Part shown: positions 23,801-31,233 of the stretch, in pieces
How the letters are laid out: every line of letters begins with the position of its first letter
How positions within the stretch are numbered: the stretch's first letter is position 1
Source of the DNA: Clostridiales bacterium GWF2_38_85
Lineage (GTDB): Bacteria; Bacillota; Clostridia; Oscillospirales; CAG-382
NCBI GenBank assembly: GCA_001797275.1
Contig: MGOY01000018.1
Coordinates: 1 to 64,000 of the forward strand
DNA: 64,000 bases
Reading direction: 5' to 3'
Program-made: the position numbers and the translations under genes
Notes under the pieces: generated by a model
Database searches by the model: none
Told to the model about the DNA's origin: nothing
What the model saw: only the letters and a program-made list of their open reading frames with translations

Positions 23801-24019
23801 ATGAAAAAATTTATCAACAAACTCAAAGCAACGGCGGTTTGCGCTAAGCAAGCACTCTCAAACAAAAAGGCTGAAGGCTATGTCGATTCAGGCGTTAAAA
23901 TCCTGATCGCGGTCGTACTCGGTGCTTTACTACTCGGCGGACTATATGCATTGTTCGGCGACACTATCTTGCCAACTTTGACAACAAAGATTCAAGATAT
24001 GTTCAATTTCGCAGGCTAA
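23801..24019 (+). CDS. Flp-type pilin-like protein 2
   Basis: 72 aa from the inner ATG at 23801, since GAAAGAGGT lies just upstream. It differs from pilin 1 mainly in the leader (MKKFINKLKATAVCAKQ); the mature part from KKAEGYVDS to FNFAG is identical. The 40-bp leader between copies, including AAAATTATGAAAGAGGTATC, is also repeated, so the unit duplicated with its ribosome site. Confidence 0.82.
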   Translation: MKKFINKLKATAVCAKQALSNKKAEGYVDSGVKILIAVVLGALLLGGLYALFGDTILPTLTTKIQDMFNFAG

Positions 24020-24065
24020 TAATTTCAAGCAACTCAAAACAAAAATTATGAAAGAGGTATCAACT

Positions 24066-24284
24066 ATGAAATCATTTATCAACAAAATCAAAATGGCGGC
24101 TGTATGCGCCAAAGTCGCTCTATCCAACAAAAAAGCAGAGGGCTATGTCGATTCAGGCGTTAAAATCCTTATCGCCGTTGTACTCGGTGCGCTTCTTCTT
24201 GGCGGTCTTTATGTATTGTTCGGCGACACTATCTTGCCAACACTGACAACCAAAATCGAAGGTCTATTCAACTACGCAGGTTAA
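24066..24284 (+). CDS. Flp-type pilin-like protein 3
   Basis: 72 aa. The leader matches pilin 1, but the C-terminus is changed (TKIEGLFNYAG against TKIQDMFNFAG) and one Ala is Val (LYVLFGD). It may be a minor pilin or a diverging copy. A 9-bp stem-loop follows at 24297-24325 before the peptidase gene. Confidence 0.82.
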   Translation: MKSFINKIKMAAVCAKVALSNKKAEGYVDSGVKILIAVVLGALLLGGLYVLFGDTILPTLTTKIEGLFNYAG

Positions 24285-24296
24285 AATATCGGGACA

Positions 24297-24325
24297 GCGG
24301 AGTGGTTCTTAAAGTCCCACTCCGC
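24297..24325 (+). terminator. Stem-loop after the pilin genes (possible attenuator)
   Basis: GCGGAGTGG pairs with CCACTCCGC with no U-run. Placed between abundant-product pilin genes and single-copy assembly genes, it could stabilise the pilin message or reduce read-through. Confidence 0.6.
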
Positions 24326-24354
24326 ATATCCCTATTATGGAAGGACAAATGGCT

Positions 24355-25005
24355 ATGAATTTCTTTTTAAAACCAATTGGTGTTCTGCCAATGCCAATGC
24401 CTATGATGCCAATCAATTTATCACCTAAAATGCTTCTACTCTTCGGTTGTATGCTATTTGGACTTCTCTTAGGATTCATATACAACCGACACGATAAAAA
24501 CAAAGAATGGCAGACAACAGATACATTAAACCTAATTATCCCAACACTCGCATCTGGAGCGTTATTTCTTATGTTTGGCATTTCAATGATAAGTCTAAAA
24601 GGACTGATTTTCTTATTCTTGTTGCTGATTGCATCAAACAGCGATTTCAAAAATCGTGAAGTCACAGATTGGATACCAATTGCGATTGCAATTACTGCAC
24701 TGATTGGAACAAGGCTTGCAGATATTCCATTTATGCTGATTGCTATGCTTATTATTGGACTACCGCAGTTATTAATAGCTATGTTGAAACCCGGCGGTTA
24801 CGGTGGAGCAGATATTAAACTAATGGCAGCTTGCTCGTTCTTACTTGGAATTGAGGGCGGATTCATTGCAATTATTTTAGGACTATCAGTAGGATTGATT
24901 GCGACAGTAATCAAAAGAAAACTAAAACACGAAAACTTAAAAGAGAAATTCCCTGTGGTGCCGTGCTTGGCACTCGGTAGCTTTCTCGCATTTTTAATAA
25001 TATAG
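24355..25005 (+). CDS. A24-type prepilin peptidase (TadV/CpaA-like)
   Basis: 216 aa from the ATG at 24355, which has GGAAGGA 9 nt upstream; two earlier in-frame ATGs lack good spacing. It has six or more membrane helices. The catalytic aspartates are the two expected ones: D in SDFKNREVTDW and D in GGADIKLMAACSF (the GxGD-like motif). It removes leader peptides from the three pilins and the TadE-like proteins at the membrane. No methylase zinc domain is present, as in CpaA/TadV. Confidence 0.88.
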   Translation: MNFFLKPIGVLPMPMPMMPINLSPKMLLLFGCMLFGLLLGFIYNRHDKNKEWQTTDTLNLIIPTLASGALFLMFGISMISLKGLIFLFLLLIASNSDFKNREVTDWIPIAIAITALIGTRLADIPFMLIAMLIIGLPQLLIAMLKPGGYGGADIKLMAACSFLLGIEGGFIAIILGLSVGLIATVIKRKLKHENLKEKFPVVPCLALGSFLAFLII

Positions 25006-25018
25006 GAGGAAAATTCTA

Positions 25019-25729
25019 ATGAAAAACAGAACAATAATCGGTATCTTTTGCATATTCCTTGCGGTGGCAGTAATGTTTGGTATTTCGCCAATCGTCAACC
25101 GTATGGCGGCAGGCAAAACCACAGTTTATCAGGTGAGCAAAATGGTCGAGCAAGGTAAAATGATTGCCAAAGAGGATGTCACTAAAGTCGAAATCGGAAG
25201 TTCAGGAGTTAAAACAGGTTATATCAAAGATGAAAGTCAACTGGTCGGCAAATATGCTAAGAGCGATATTTACCCAAACATCAATATCTATCCCGAAATG
25301 ATTTCTGACAAAGCGGATTCTGCTGAGGATGTATTCAGAACGCTTGATGGTAAGAAACTTGCCATAAGTGTGACCATTCCGTCTTTTGCCACAGGACTTT
25401 CAGGTAAACTTCAAAACGGTGATATTGTAAGTGTTATCGTAACAAATGGGGCTCAAAGCTCAATCCCTGCACAACTCACCTATGTGAAAATTATTACAAC
25501 GACCACAAAAAAAGGTGCGGACAACGGTAATGTTCCAGAAAATAAAGATGGAACAACCGACTTGCCTTCAACTGCTACTTTGCTTGTAAACCCAGAGCAA
25601 GCAGTCTTACTCGCAAGCTATGAGCAAAACAACAAACTTCATCTTGCACTTGTGTATAGAGGAACACCAGAACAGGCAGATAAATATGTAGCAGAGCAAC
25701 AAAAGGTTCTCGAAAGCGGGGCGAAATAA
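25019..25729 (+). CDS. CpaB/RcpC-like pilus assembly protein (SAF domain)
   Basis: 236 aa. One N-terminal membrane helix (IIGIFCIFLAVAVMFG), then a SAF domain (VYQVSKMVEQGKMIAKEDVTKVEI, YPNINIYPEMI) and a RcpC-type C-terminal part (LAISVTIPSFATGLSGKLQNGDIVSVI). In Tad systems CpaB sits at the cell envelope and helps secretin or pilus-channel assembly; in Gram-positives it must act at the membrane or wall. AGGAGG precedes the start. Confidence 0.85.
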   Translation: MKNRTIIGIFCIFLAVAVMFGISPIVNRMAAGKTTVYQVSKMVEQGKMIAKEDVTKVEIGSSGVKTGYIKDESQLVGKYAKSDIYPNINIYPEMISDKADSAEDVFRTLDGKKLAISVTIPSFATGLSGKLQNGDIVSVIVTNGAQSSIPAQLTYVKIITTTTKKGADNGNVPENKDGTTDLPSTATLLVNPEQAVLLASYEQNNKLHLALVYRGTPEQADKYVAEQQKVLESGAK

Positions 25730-25730
25730 T

Positions 25731-26465
25731 ATGAGCAAAATAATTGCCGTTTGGGGTTCTCCCAATTCTGGGAAAACAACGCTTTCAGTTAAACTCGCAA
25801 ACTATTTTTACGAAAGACACAGTGCCGTAGTTGCAGTGGTATTTGCGGATATGATTACCCCTTCATTACCCGTTGTTTTCCCCAACAAAAAATCGGACGA
25901 AATGTTTTCCGTTGGAACTCCACTTTCTAAGCCAGAGGTGCTACAAAATGATGTTATGAAAAACATCGTAACCTATAAAGGTAAGAACAATATGGGTTTC
26001 CTCGGTTTTAAAGATGGTGAAAACAGACATTCACATCCTACTTTTGAAGAAAACAAAGTGGATGCACTGCTTGCTATACTGAAAAGCAATGTAGATATTG
26101 TAATAGTGGATTGCAGTAGCGATATTCAAAATACAATTACAGCATCTGCACTTAAAAATGCCGATTCAGTAATCCAAGTGGCTACTCCCGACTTGAAAAG
26201 CGTTAGTTTCTTCTCATCTCAACTTGGTTTATTGAACGACACAATGCTCTTGTCTGATAACCACATTATTTGTCTTAACAAAACCGAAAATTCAACCTAT
26301 GAGCCTATATCTGAAGCAACTTCGTATTTTAAGGAGGTTGCTTTTTCTTTTCCCTATTCTTCGGAGCTTAAAAATCAATATATGAAAGGAACATTAATTG
26401 AAAAGGTTTCTGATAGAAAGGTCAGCTTTTTAGTGAAAGCTCTTGCGGAAAAGGCGGTGAAATAA
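25731..26465 (+). CDS. TadZ/CpaE-like P-loop ATPase
   Basis: 244 aa. A Walker-type P-loop WGSPNSGKTTLSVKLANYF near the N-terminus and a VDIVIVDCSSDIQNT Walker B place it in the MinD/ParA-related CpaE/TadZ group that localises the Tad machine to the pole. It lacks an N-terminal receiver domain. Its stop overlaps the TadA start (TAATGG). Confidence 0.8.
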   Translation: MSKIIAVWGSPNSGKTTLSVKLANYFYERHSAVVAVVFADMITPSLPVVFPNKKSDEMFSVGTPLSKPEVLQNDVMKNIVTYKGKNNMGFLGFKDGENRHSHPTFEENKVDALLAILKSNVDIVIVDCSSDIQNTITASALKNADSVIQVATPDLKSVSFFSSQLGLLNDTMLLSDNHIICLNKTENSTYEPISEATSYFKEVAFSFPYSSELKNQYMKGTLIEKVSDRKVSFLVKALAEKAVK

Positions 26466-27766
26466 TGGCTAACATTGAATTTTGGACACTGCTGAGCTTA
26501 ACGCAAGAATATATTTCAGAACGATATTCATCTGTTTTAATCGACAAGGAAAAACTCATTCAGTTAAAAGCGTATATTGAAAAATATCTGATTGACACAA
26601 AGTATGCGGTTGATGGTCATTCAACAGAGTCACTTATTGATGCTCTTTATTCTGAAATGGCGGAGTATTCGATTATCACAAAGTATCTTGGTTCTGGCGA
26701 CCTTGAGGAGATTAATGTAAATGCTTGGAACGATGTTGCCTTAACGCACCGTGATGGCACGATTACAAAACTAAGAGAACACTTCCATTCACCTGAACAC
26801 GCAGTAGATATTGTTAAGCGACTACTTCACCATAGCGGTATGATTATCGACAATGCCACACCAATGGCACAGGGGCATTTGCCGAACAACACTCGTATCA
26901 CTGTTCTAAAAGAACCGATTGTTGATGATGATGTCGGCGTTGCCTGTTCAATCCGTTTGCTACACCCAAATAAGGTTACTCGCAAAAAACTTCTTGAGAG
27001 TGAATTTGCAACTGAAGAAATGATTTCTTTTCTTGAGATGTGTATGCGATATGGTGTATCTGTGGTTGTTGCAGGAGCTACTTCAAGTGGTAAAACAACT
27101 CTTCTTAACGCACTTCTTCAAAGTATCCCTGACACTAAGCGTATGTTCTCCATCGAAAGCGGTTCTCGTGAATTATCACTTGTTCGTAAGGACGGAAAAC
27201 ACATTAAAAACAATGTTGTGCACACATTATCCCGTCCGAGTGATAATCCCAACTATGATATTTCACAAGAAGATTTAGTAGTTGCTTCCTTGCGTTTTAA
27301 CCCTGATATTGTAGTTGTCGGCGAAATGCGTGACACCGAAGCTTATTCGGCTGTCGAGGCTTCACTCACGGGGCATACAGTTGTATCAACTGTTCACTCA
27401 GGTGCAGGAGATGCAGCTCATTTGCGTATTGCACTGCTATGTCAAAAGCGTTTCCCAATCGACTTTAATACTTCTCTTGTTCAAGCAGGTCAAGCGTTTC
27501 CTCTGGTTGTGTATGCTCATAAACTCGAAAACAATTCCCGAAAGATTATGGACATTTCAGAGTGCATAATTCTTCCAACTGGCGAACGCAAGTACAATGC
27601 TCTTTATCGTTTCAATATTACGAAGAACACTATTGAAAACTATGAAACGGTTGTTGACGGTTTCTTTGATAAACCTAACTTGATGTCAGACAGTCTAAAG
27701 CATAAGTTAATGCAATTTGGTGTTCCACAAAGTGAACTTCAATACTTTTTTAAGGAGGGTGCATAA
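26465..27766 (+). CDS. TadA/CpaF-type secretion ATPase
   Basis: 433 aa. Walker A VAGATSSGKTTLLNALLQS, Walker B VVVGEMRD and the His box SLTGHTVVSTVHSG define a GspE/TadA hexameric ATPase. The N-terminal DLEEINVNAWNDV segment is CpaF-like. It powers pilus assembly and perhaps retraction with the TadB and TadC platform proteins encoded next to it. Confidence 0.93.
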   Translation: MANIEFWTLLSLTQEYISERYSSVLIDKEKLIQLKAYIEKYLIDTKYAVDGHSTESLIDALYSEMAEYSIITKYLGSGDLEEINVNAWNDVALTHRDGTITKLREHFHSPEHAVDIVKRLLHHSGMIIDNATPMAQGHLPNNTRITVLKEPIVDDDVGVACSIRLLHPNKVTRKKLLESEFATEEMISFLEMCMRYGVSVVVAGATSSGKTTLLNALLQSIPDTKRMFSIESGSRELSLVRKDGKHIKNNVVHTLSRPSDNPNYDISQEDLVVASLRFNPDIVVVGEMRDTEAYSAVEASLTGHTVVSTVHSGAGDAAHLRIALLCQKRFPIDFNTSLVQAGQAFPLVVYAHKLENNSRKIMDISECIILPTGERKYNALYRFNITKNTIENYETVVDGFFDKPNLMSDSLKHKLMQFGVPQSELQYFFKEGA

Positions 27767-28692
27767 TGATTTTAGTCCCACTTTTATCTTCAATATTACT
27801 GATTGTCGCAGTAGTTTTGCTTCTCGGTCTTACGCCAGAACGAATTACAAACGACATTATGAAAGTAATTTCTCCAAAGCAAAGCCTTAGACATCGAGTT
27901 AAAATAGCTCAAGGCAAAAAGAAAAGCCGTAAAATAGCAGAACTACTCAATCATATCAATGAAGCTATGATTGCAACTGGCAAAGGTACGCAGTTCGCAA
28001 TGATTTGTAGTGCTTCGCTGGCACTTATGATTTGTGGCGGTGTATTTGCGATAATGATTAACAATGTTTTTCTTCTTCCAATTCTTGCAATCGCTTTCGC
28101 TATTCTTCCCTTTGTATACGCTAAAACCACTATAAGTTATTACGATAAACACATCGAGGAAGAAATTGAAGTTACACTATCCTTGATAACCACAGCGTAT
28201 TGCAGGAGCAACGATATTGTGTTGGCGGTTAGAGAAAATATCCATAATATACGACTGCCAGTAAATATCATTTTCAAATCGTTTTTAGGCGAAACAACAG
28301 CAATCAGCTCTAATATCAAAAATTCACTTCACAAGCTAAAAGGAAAGGTTAACAACGATATTTTCGGCGAATGGGTCGATACTCTTATCGCCTGTCAGGA
28401 CGACAGAAAGTTAAATGATACACTACAACCTGTTGTAACGAAGCTATCTGATGTACGCATCGTCAATAACGAACTAAAGACAATGCTTGGTGAAACAAAG
28501 AAAGAATACTACATGATGGTGGCTATGGTCGTAGGCAATATCCCTCTTCTGTATATGCTTAATAAATCGTGGTATGCAGCTCTAATGTTTAGCATTCCGG
28601 GCAAAATTGCCCTTGCAGTTTGCGGTATGGTGATACTTGTTACTGCTTTACTAATGATGAAATATACAAAACCAATTGAGTATAGGAGGTAG
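27766..28692 (+). CDS. TadB-like pilus platform protein
   Basis: 308 aa with membrane helices at residues 1-22, about 85-120 and about 250-295. The cytoplasmic middle (EEEIEVTLSLITTAYCRSNDIVLAV) is a divergent GspF/TadB domain. It starts at the stop codon of tadA (ATAATG) and is followed by the tadC-like gene with overlapping ends, matching the tadA-tadB-tadC order. Confidence 0.82.
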   Translation: MILVPLLSSILLIVAVVLLLGLTPERITNDIMKVISPKQSLRHRVKIAQGKKKSRKIAELLNHINEAMIATGKGTQFAMICSASLALMICGGVFAIMINNVFLLPILAIAFAILPFVYAKTTISYYDKHIEEEIEVTLSLITTAYCRSNDIVLAVRENIHNIRLPVNIIFKSFLGETTAISSNIKNSLHKLKGKVNNDIFGEWVDTLIACQDDRKLNDTLQPVVTKLSDVRIVNNELKTMLGETKKEYYMMVAMVVGNIPLLYMLNKSWYAALMFSIPGKIALAVCGMVILVTALLMMKYTKPIEYRR

Positions 28693-28696
28693 TGAA

Positions 28697-29566
28697 ATGA
28701 TGCAAATAATCATCGGTATTCTAATCGGCATCGGTTTGTTTTTTATAGCTGCTGACCTATTCCGAATACCATATATCAAAACCAGTAAAGCCTTTCAAAA
28801 TCTATCAAAAAGGCAGAACAAAAAGACATCTGTCATCGAACTTTGGTTGCAAGGCTTTGCGAATTTCTTGTCTCGGTATCTCAAACTAAATGAATACAAG
28901 CGAATGCAGCTTGTATCCGACCTGCAAACAGCAGGAATGGATATTTCACCAGAGCTTCATATTGCAAATGCAGTTACAAAGGCAGGAATATGGGGATTGC
29001 TCGCTATCCCTGTCTTTTTTGTTTTCCCACTCATCTCACCAGTTGTAATTGCATTGTCATTCGCAATGTATTTCAAGGAGTCCAAAGGTATTCAAAGCCG
29101 CATTAGGAAACGTCGTGAAGCCATTGAATATGAACTACCTCGCTTCGTTTTCTTTATTGAGAAAACACTTCTCCACAGTCGTGATGTGCTTACTATCCTC
29201 GATAATTATCGTGAAAATGCTGGCAAAATCTTTAAATACGAGCTGAATATCACGGTAGCAGATATGCGGTCTGGAAATCATGTGGAAGCATTACAACGAC
29301 TTGATAATAGAGTTGGCTCAACAATGTTATCCGATGTGGTCAGAGGTCTATCTTCAGTAGAGCATGGTGACGAAACAACAGTATATTGGCAATCACTTTC
29401 GCTCAAGTTTGCAGATATTCAAAGGCAAATGCTCAAACAACAGGCGTTGAAAGTTCCGAGTAAGGTTAAAAGATTGTCAATGGCACTTTTATTCTGCTTT
29501 ATGCTTGTGTATATCGTTGTAATGGTTACGGAAATTATGTCTTCGATGGGGGCGTTATTCGGATGA
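28697..29566 (+). CDS. TadC-like pilus platform protein
   Basis: 289 aa from the ATG at 28697 (AGGAGG upstream); the track start at 28676 lies inside tadB. The GspF-type core has ISPELHIANAVTKAGIWGLLAI, RREAIEYELPRFVFFIEKTLLHSRDVLTILDNY and a C-terminal helix pair. With TadB it forms the inner-membrane platform under the TadA ATPase. Confidence 0.82.
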   Translation: MMQIIIGILIGIGLFFIAADLFRIPYIKTSKAFQNLSKRQNKKTSVIELWLQGFANFLSRYLKLNEYKRMQLVSDLQTAGMDISPELHIANAVTKAGIWGLLAIPVFFVFPLISPVVIALSFAMYFKESKGIQSRIRKRREAIEYELPRFVFFIEKTLLHSRDVLTILDNYRENAGKIFKYELNITVADMRSGNHVEALQRLDNRVGSTMLSDVVRGLSSVEHGDETTVYWQSLSLKFADIQRQMLKQQALKVPSKVKRLSMALLFCFMLVYIVVMVTEIMSSMGALFG

Positions 29567-29982
29567 TAAAATTAATTAACACCCTCAAAAACAAACGTGG
29601 CGAAGGCTATGTTGATGTAGTCGTAACCGTACTAATTTTTATGATGCTATTGGTACTTGCACTGAATATGTTTTCGTTTCTTACAGTCAAGCAAGATATG
29701 GACTACTACGCAAAAGAGATGATTTACTGTGCGTCCGCTAATGGTAGAACTGCCTATAAAGTAGACGCTCGCAAGGCGGAACTCACATCTGAAACAGGAC
29801 TTAATCCAACGGTAACTTGGCAAGCCACCTACTTCAACACATCAGACCAGACGGTGCAATATGGTGATACCATCACAGTAACACTGACTTACAACACCTA
29901 TTTTAAGGGGTTTGGTGTATTCAGAATACCAATTACTTTGACGGCTAAATACAGTGGACTATCAATGAAGTATTTTAAGTGA
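29563..29982 (+). CDS. TadE-like pseudopilin (DUF4320-like)
   Basis: 139 aa. It starts IKLINTLKNKRGEGYVDVVVTVLIFMMLLVLALNMF, sharing the RGEGYVD cleavage-like motif with the pilins, followed by one hydrophobic helix and a beta-rich domain (VTWQATYFNTSDQTVQYGDTITVTLTY). TadE-type minor pilins prime or cap the fibre. The overlap ATGA with the tadC stop signals coupling. Confidence 0.78.
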   Translation: MIKLINTLKNKRGEGYVDVVVTVLIFMMLLVLALNMFSFLTVKQDMDYYAKEMIYCASANGRTAYKVDARKAELTSETGLNPTVTWQATYFNTSDQTVQYGDTITVTLTYNTYFKGFGVFRIPITLTAKYSGLSMKYFK

Positions 29983-29992
29983 GGAGATTTGT

Positions 29993-30442
29993 ATGAACTA
30001 TGTTAAAACCTGTGTATATATCCTCATAACAGTTATGGTGTTATCACTCGTGCTAACCTACGCAAGCATTATGAGCGTTATACAAACTTCAAGAAGTAAC
30101 ACAGAAAGAGTTCTACAAAGCTATGTTACTGAAAACTCAACCTATATTTACAACTCAATAATAAACGGAAACGATGCGACACCTTCGTTAAATCAGGACT
30201 TCTTTTCTACTCGTTATCTCACAGATGGCACATTGGACTATGACGGAGCCTACCTGTATAATAGAGATAACAAAGGCGGATACGTTTATCGTCTGACTAT
30301 GCCAATCACAACTTTTACGGTCTCAGGCACATTAAATCTAACCTGTTCGTATACTTTGAAAATTCCAATAGATTTCGCAGGAAAGATGGTAACGGAACTG
30401 AGCATACCAATCAAGGTAAAAACAAGTTACAATCTAAAATAA
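29993..30442 (+). CDS. Second TadE/TadF-like envelope protein
   Basis: 149 aa with one N-terminal helix (YILITVMVLSLVLTYASIM) and a domain resembling the previous gene, ending FAGKMVTELSIPIKVKTSYN. It lacks the GEGYVD motif, so it may be anchored instead of cleaved. A minor pilin or pilus accessory role is inferred from position. Confidence 0.7.
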   Translation: MNYVKTCVYILITVMVLSLVLTYASIMSVIQTSRSNTERVLQSYVTENSTYIYNSIINGNDATPSLNQDFFSTRYLTDGTLDYDGAYLYNRDNKGGYVYRLTMPITTFTVSGTLNLTCSYTLKIPIDFAGKMVTELSIPIKVKTSYNLK

Positions 30443-30463
30443 CAAATGAAAGGATTTTATTAT

Positions 30464-31117
30464 ATGAAAAAGAAAACAATTATTATCTCGGCATCAACAC
30501 TTGTCCTTGTCGCAGTCATTTTGACCTCTCTTATGTTAAGACATCCTCAAATTGAACCGCCACAGCAAGAAACATCATCTACTATTGAAACATCGAGTGT
30601 TTCACCAGTAGTTCCAGAGGTGACAAGCAGTACAACTTCAACTCCAACTCCGTCCCAAACAGATAATCCAAGTTTAAATGTTGATGTCAAAGCGGGGGTT
30701 ACTGATTCGCCATCAAACGGTGAAAACGGCGGAAACAAAGCAACCGCCAGCGTGGATCAGAAACCAAAACCAACAACAAGTAGTAATGGTGGCGGAATTA
30801 ATATTGGCGGTGAAGCACCAGCAACCGATAATAGTGAAACAAATGCTTTTATTGCCAGTCTTGAAGCTCAAGGATGCCCATACTGTGGCAAACACGATTG
30901 CGTAAGTTTTTATACAAAAGATGAGTGGAATAATCCTTGCTACAACCCTAAAAAATGCCCACAATATGACAAGCACGAAGATCCACTTTACTATTGCCAA
31001 GATTGCGGGAAACCTATCGGGGATGGTACAAACGGAACTTGTTCTCCAAAAATCAGTGGTAGTGATTGTGGTTGCACCGATTTGGATTGTGACCACTATT
31101 GTAGAAATATCGGATAA
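30464..31117 (+). CDS. Membrane-anchored protein with a Cys-rich C-terminus (DUF6550-like)
   Basis: 217 aa from the ATG at 30464 (AAAGGA upstream). One N-terminal helix is followed by about 100 residues rich in Thr, Ser and Pro, a wall-spanning type linker, then a C-terminal 75-residue domain with about a dozen Cys arranged as CPYCGKHDC, CQDCG and CGCTDLDCDHYC plus His residues. This suggests metal binding or disulfides outside the cell. It ends the pilus operon before a terminator at 31142. Function unknown; an anchor or accessory of the pilus is plausible. Confidence 0.7.
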   Translation: MKKKTIIISASTLVLVAVILTSLMLRHPQIEPPQQETSSTIETSSVSPVVPEVTSSTTSTPTPSQTDNPSLNVDVKAGVTDSPSNGENGGNKATASVDQKPKPTTSSNGGGINIGGEAPATDNSETNAFIASLEAQGCPYCGKHDCVSFYTKDEWNNPCYNPKKCPQYDKHEDPLYYCQDCGKPIGDGTNGTCSPKISGSDCGCTDLDCDHYCRNIG

Positions 31118-31141
31118 TCAAATAGTAAAACAGCATTTAAG

Positions 31142-31175
31142 GACTTGATTGTAAAAGATCAAGTCTTTTTTTATT
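31142..31175 (+). terminator. Terminator of the pilus operon
   Basis: GGACTTGAT and ATCAAGTC form an 8-bp stem around TGTAAAAG, followed by T7. Confidence 0.85.
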
Positions 31176-31233
31176 CAAAGTAGGTTGTGCCAACATTTTA
31201 GGCGCAACCACTTAATTTTTAAGGAGGTTCATC

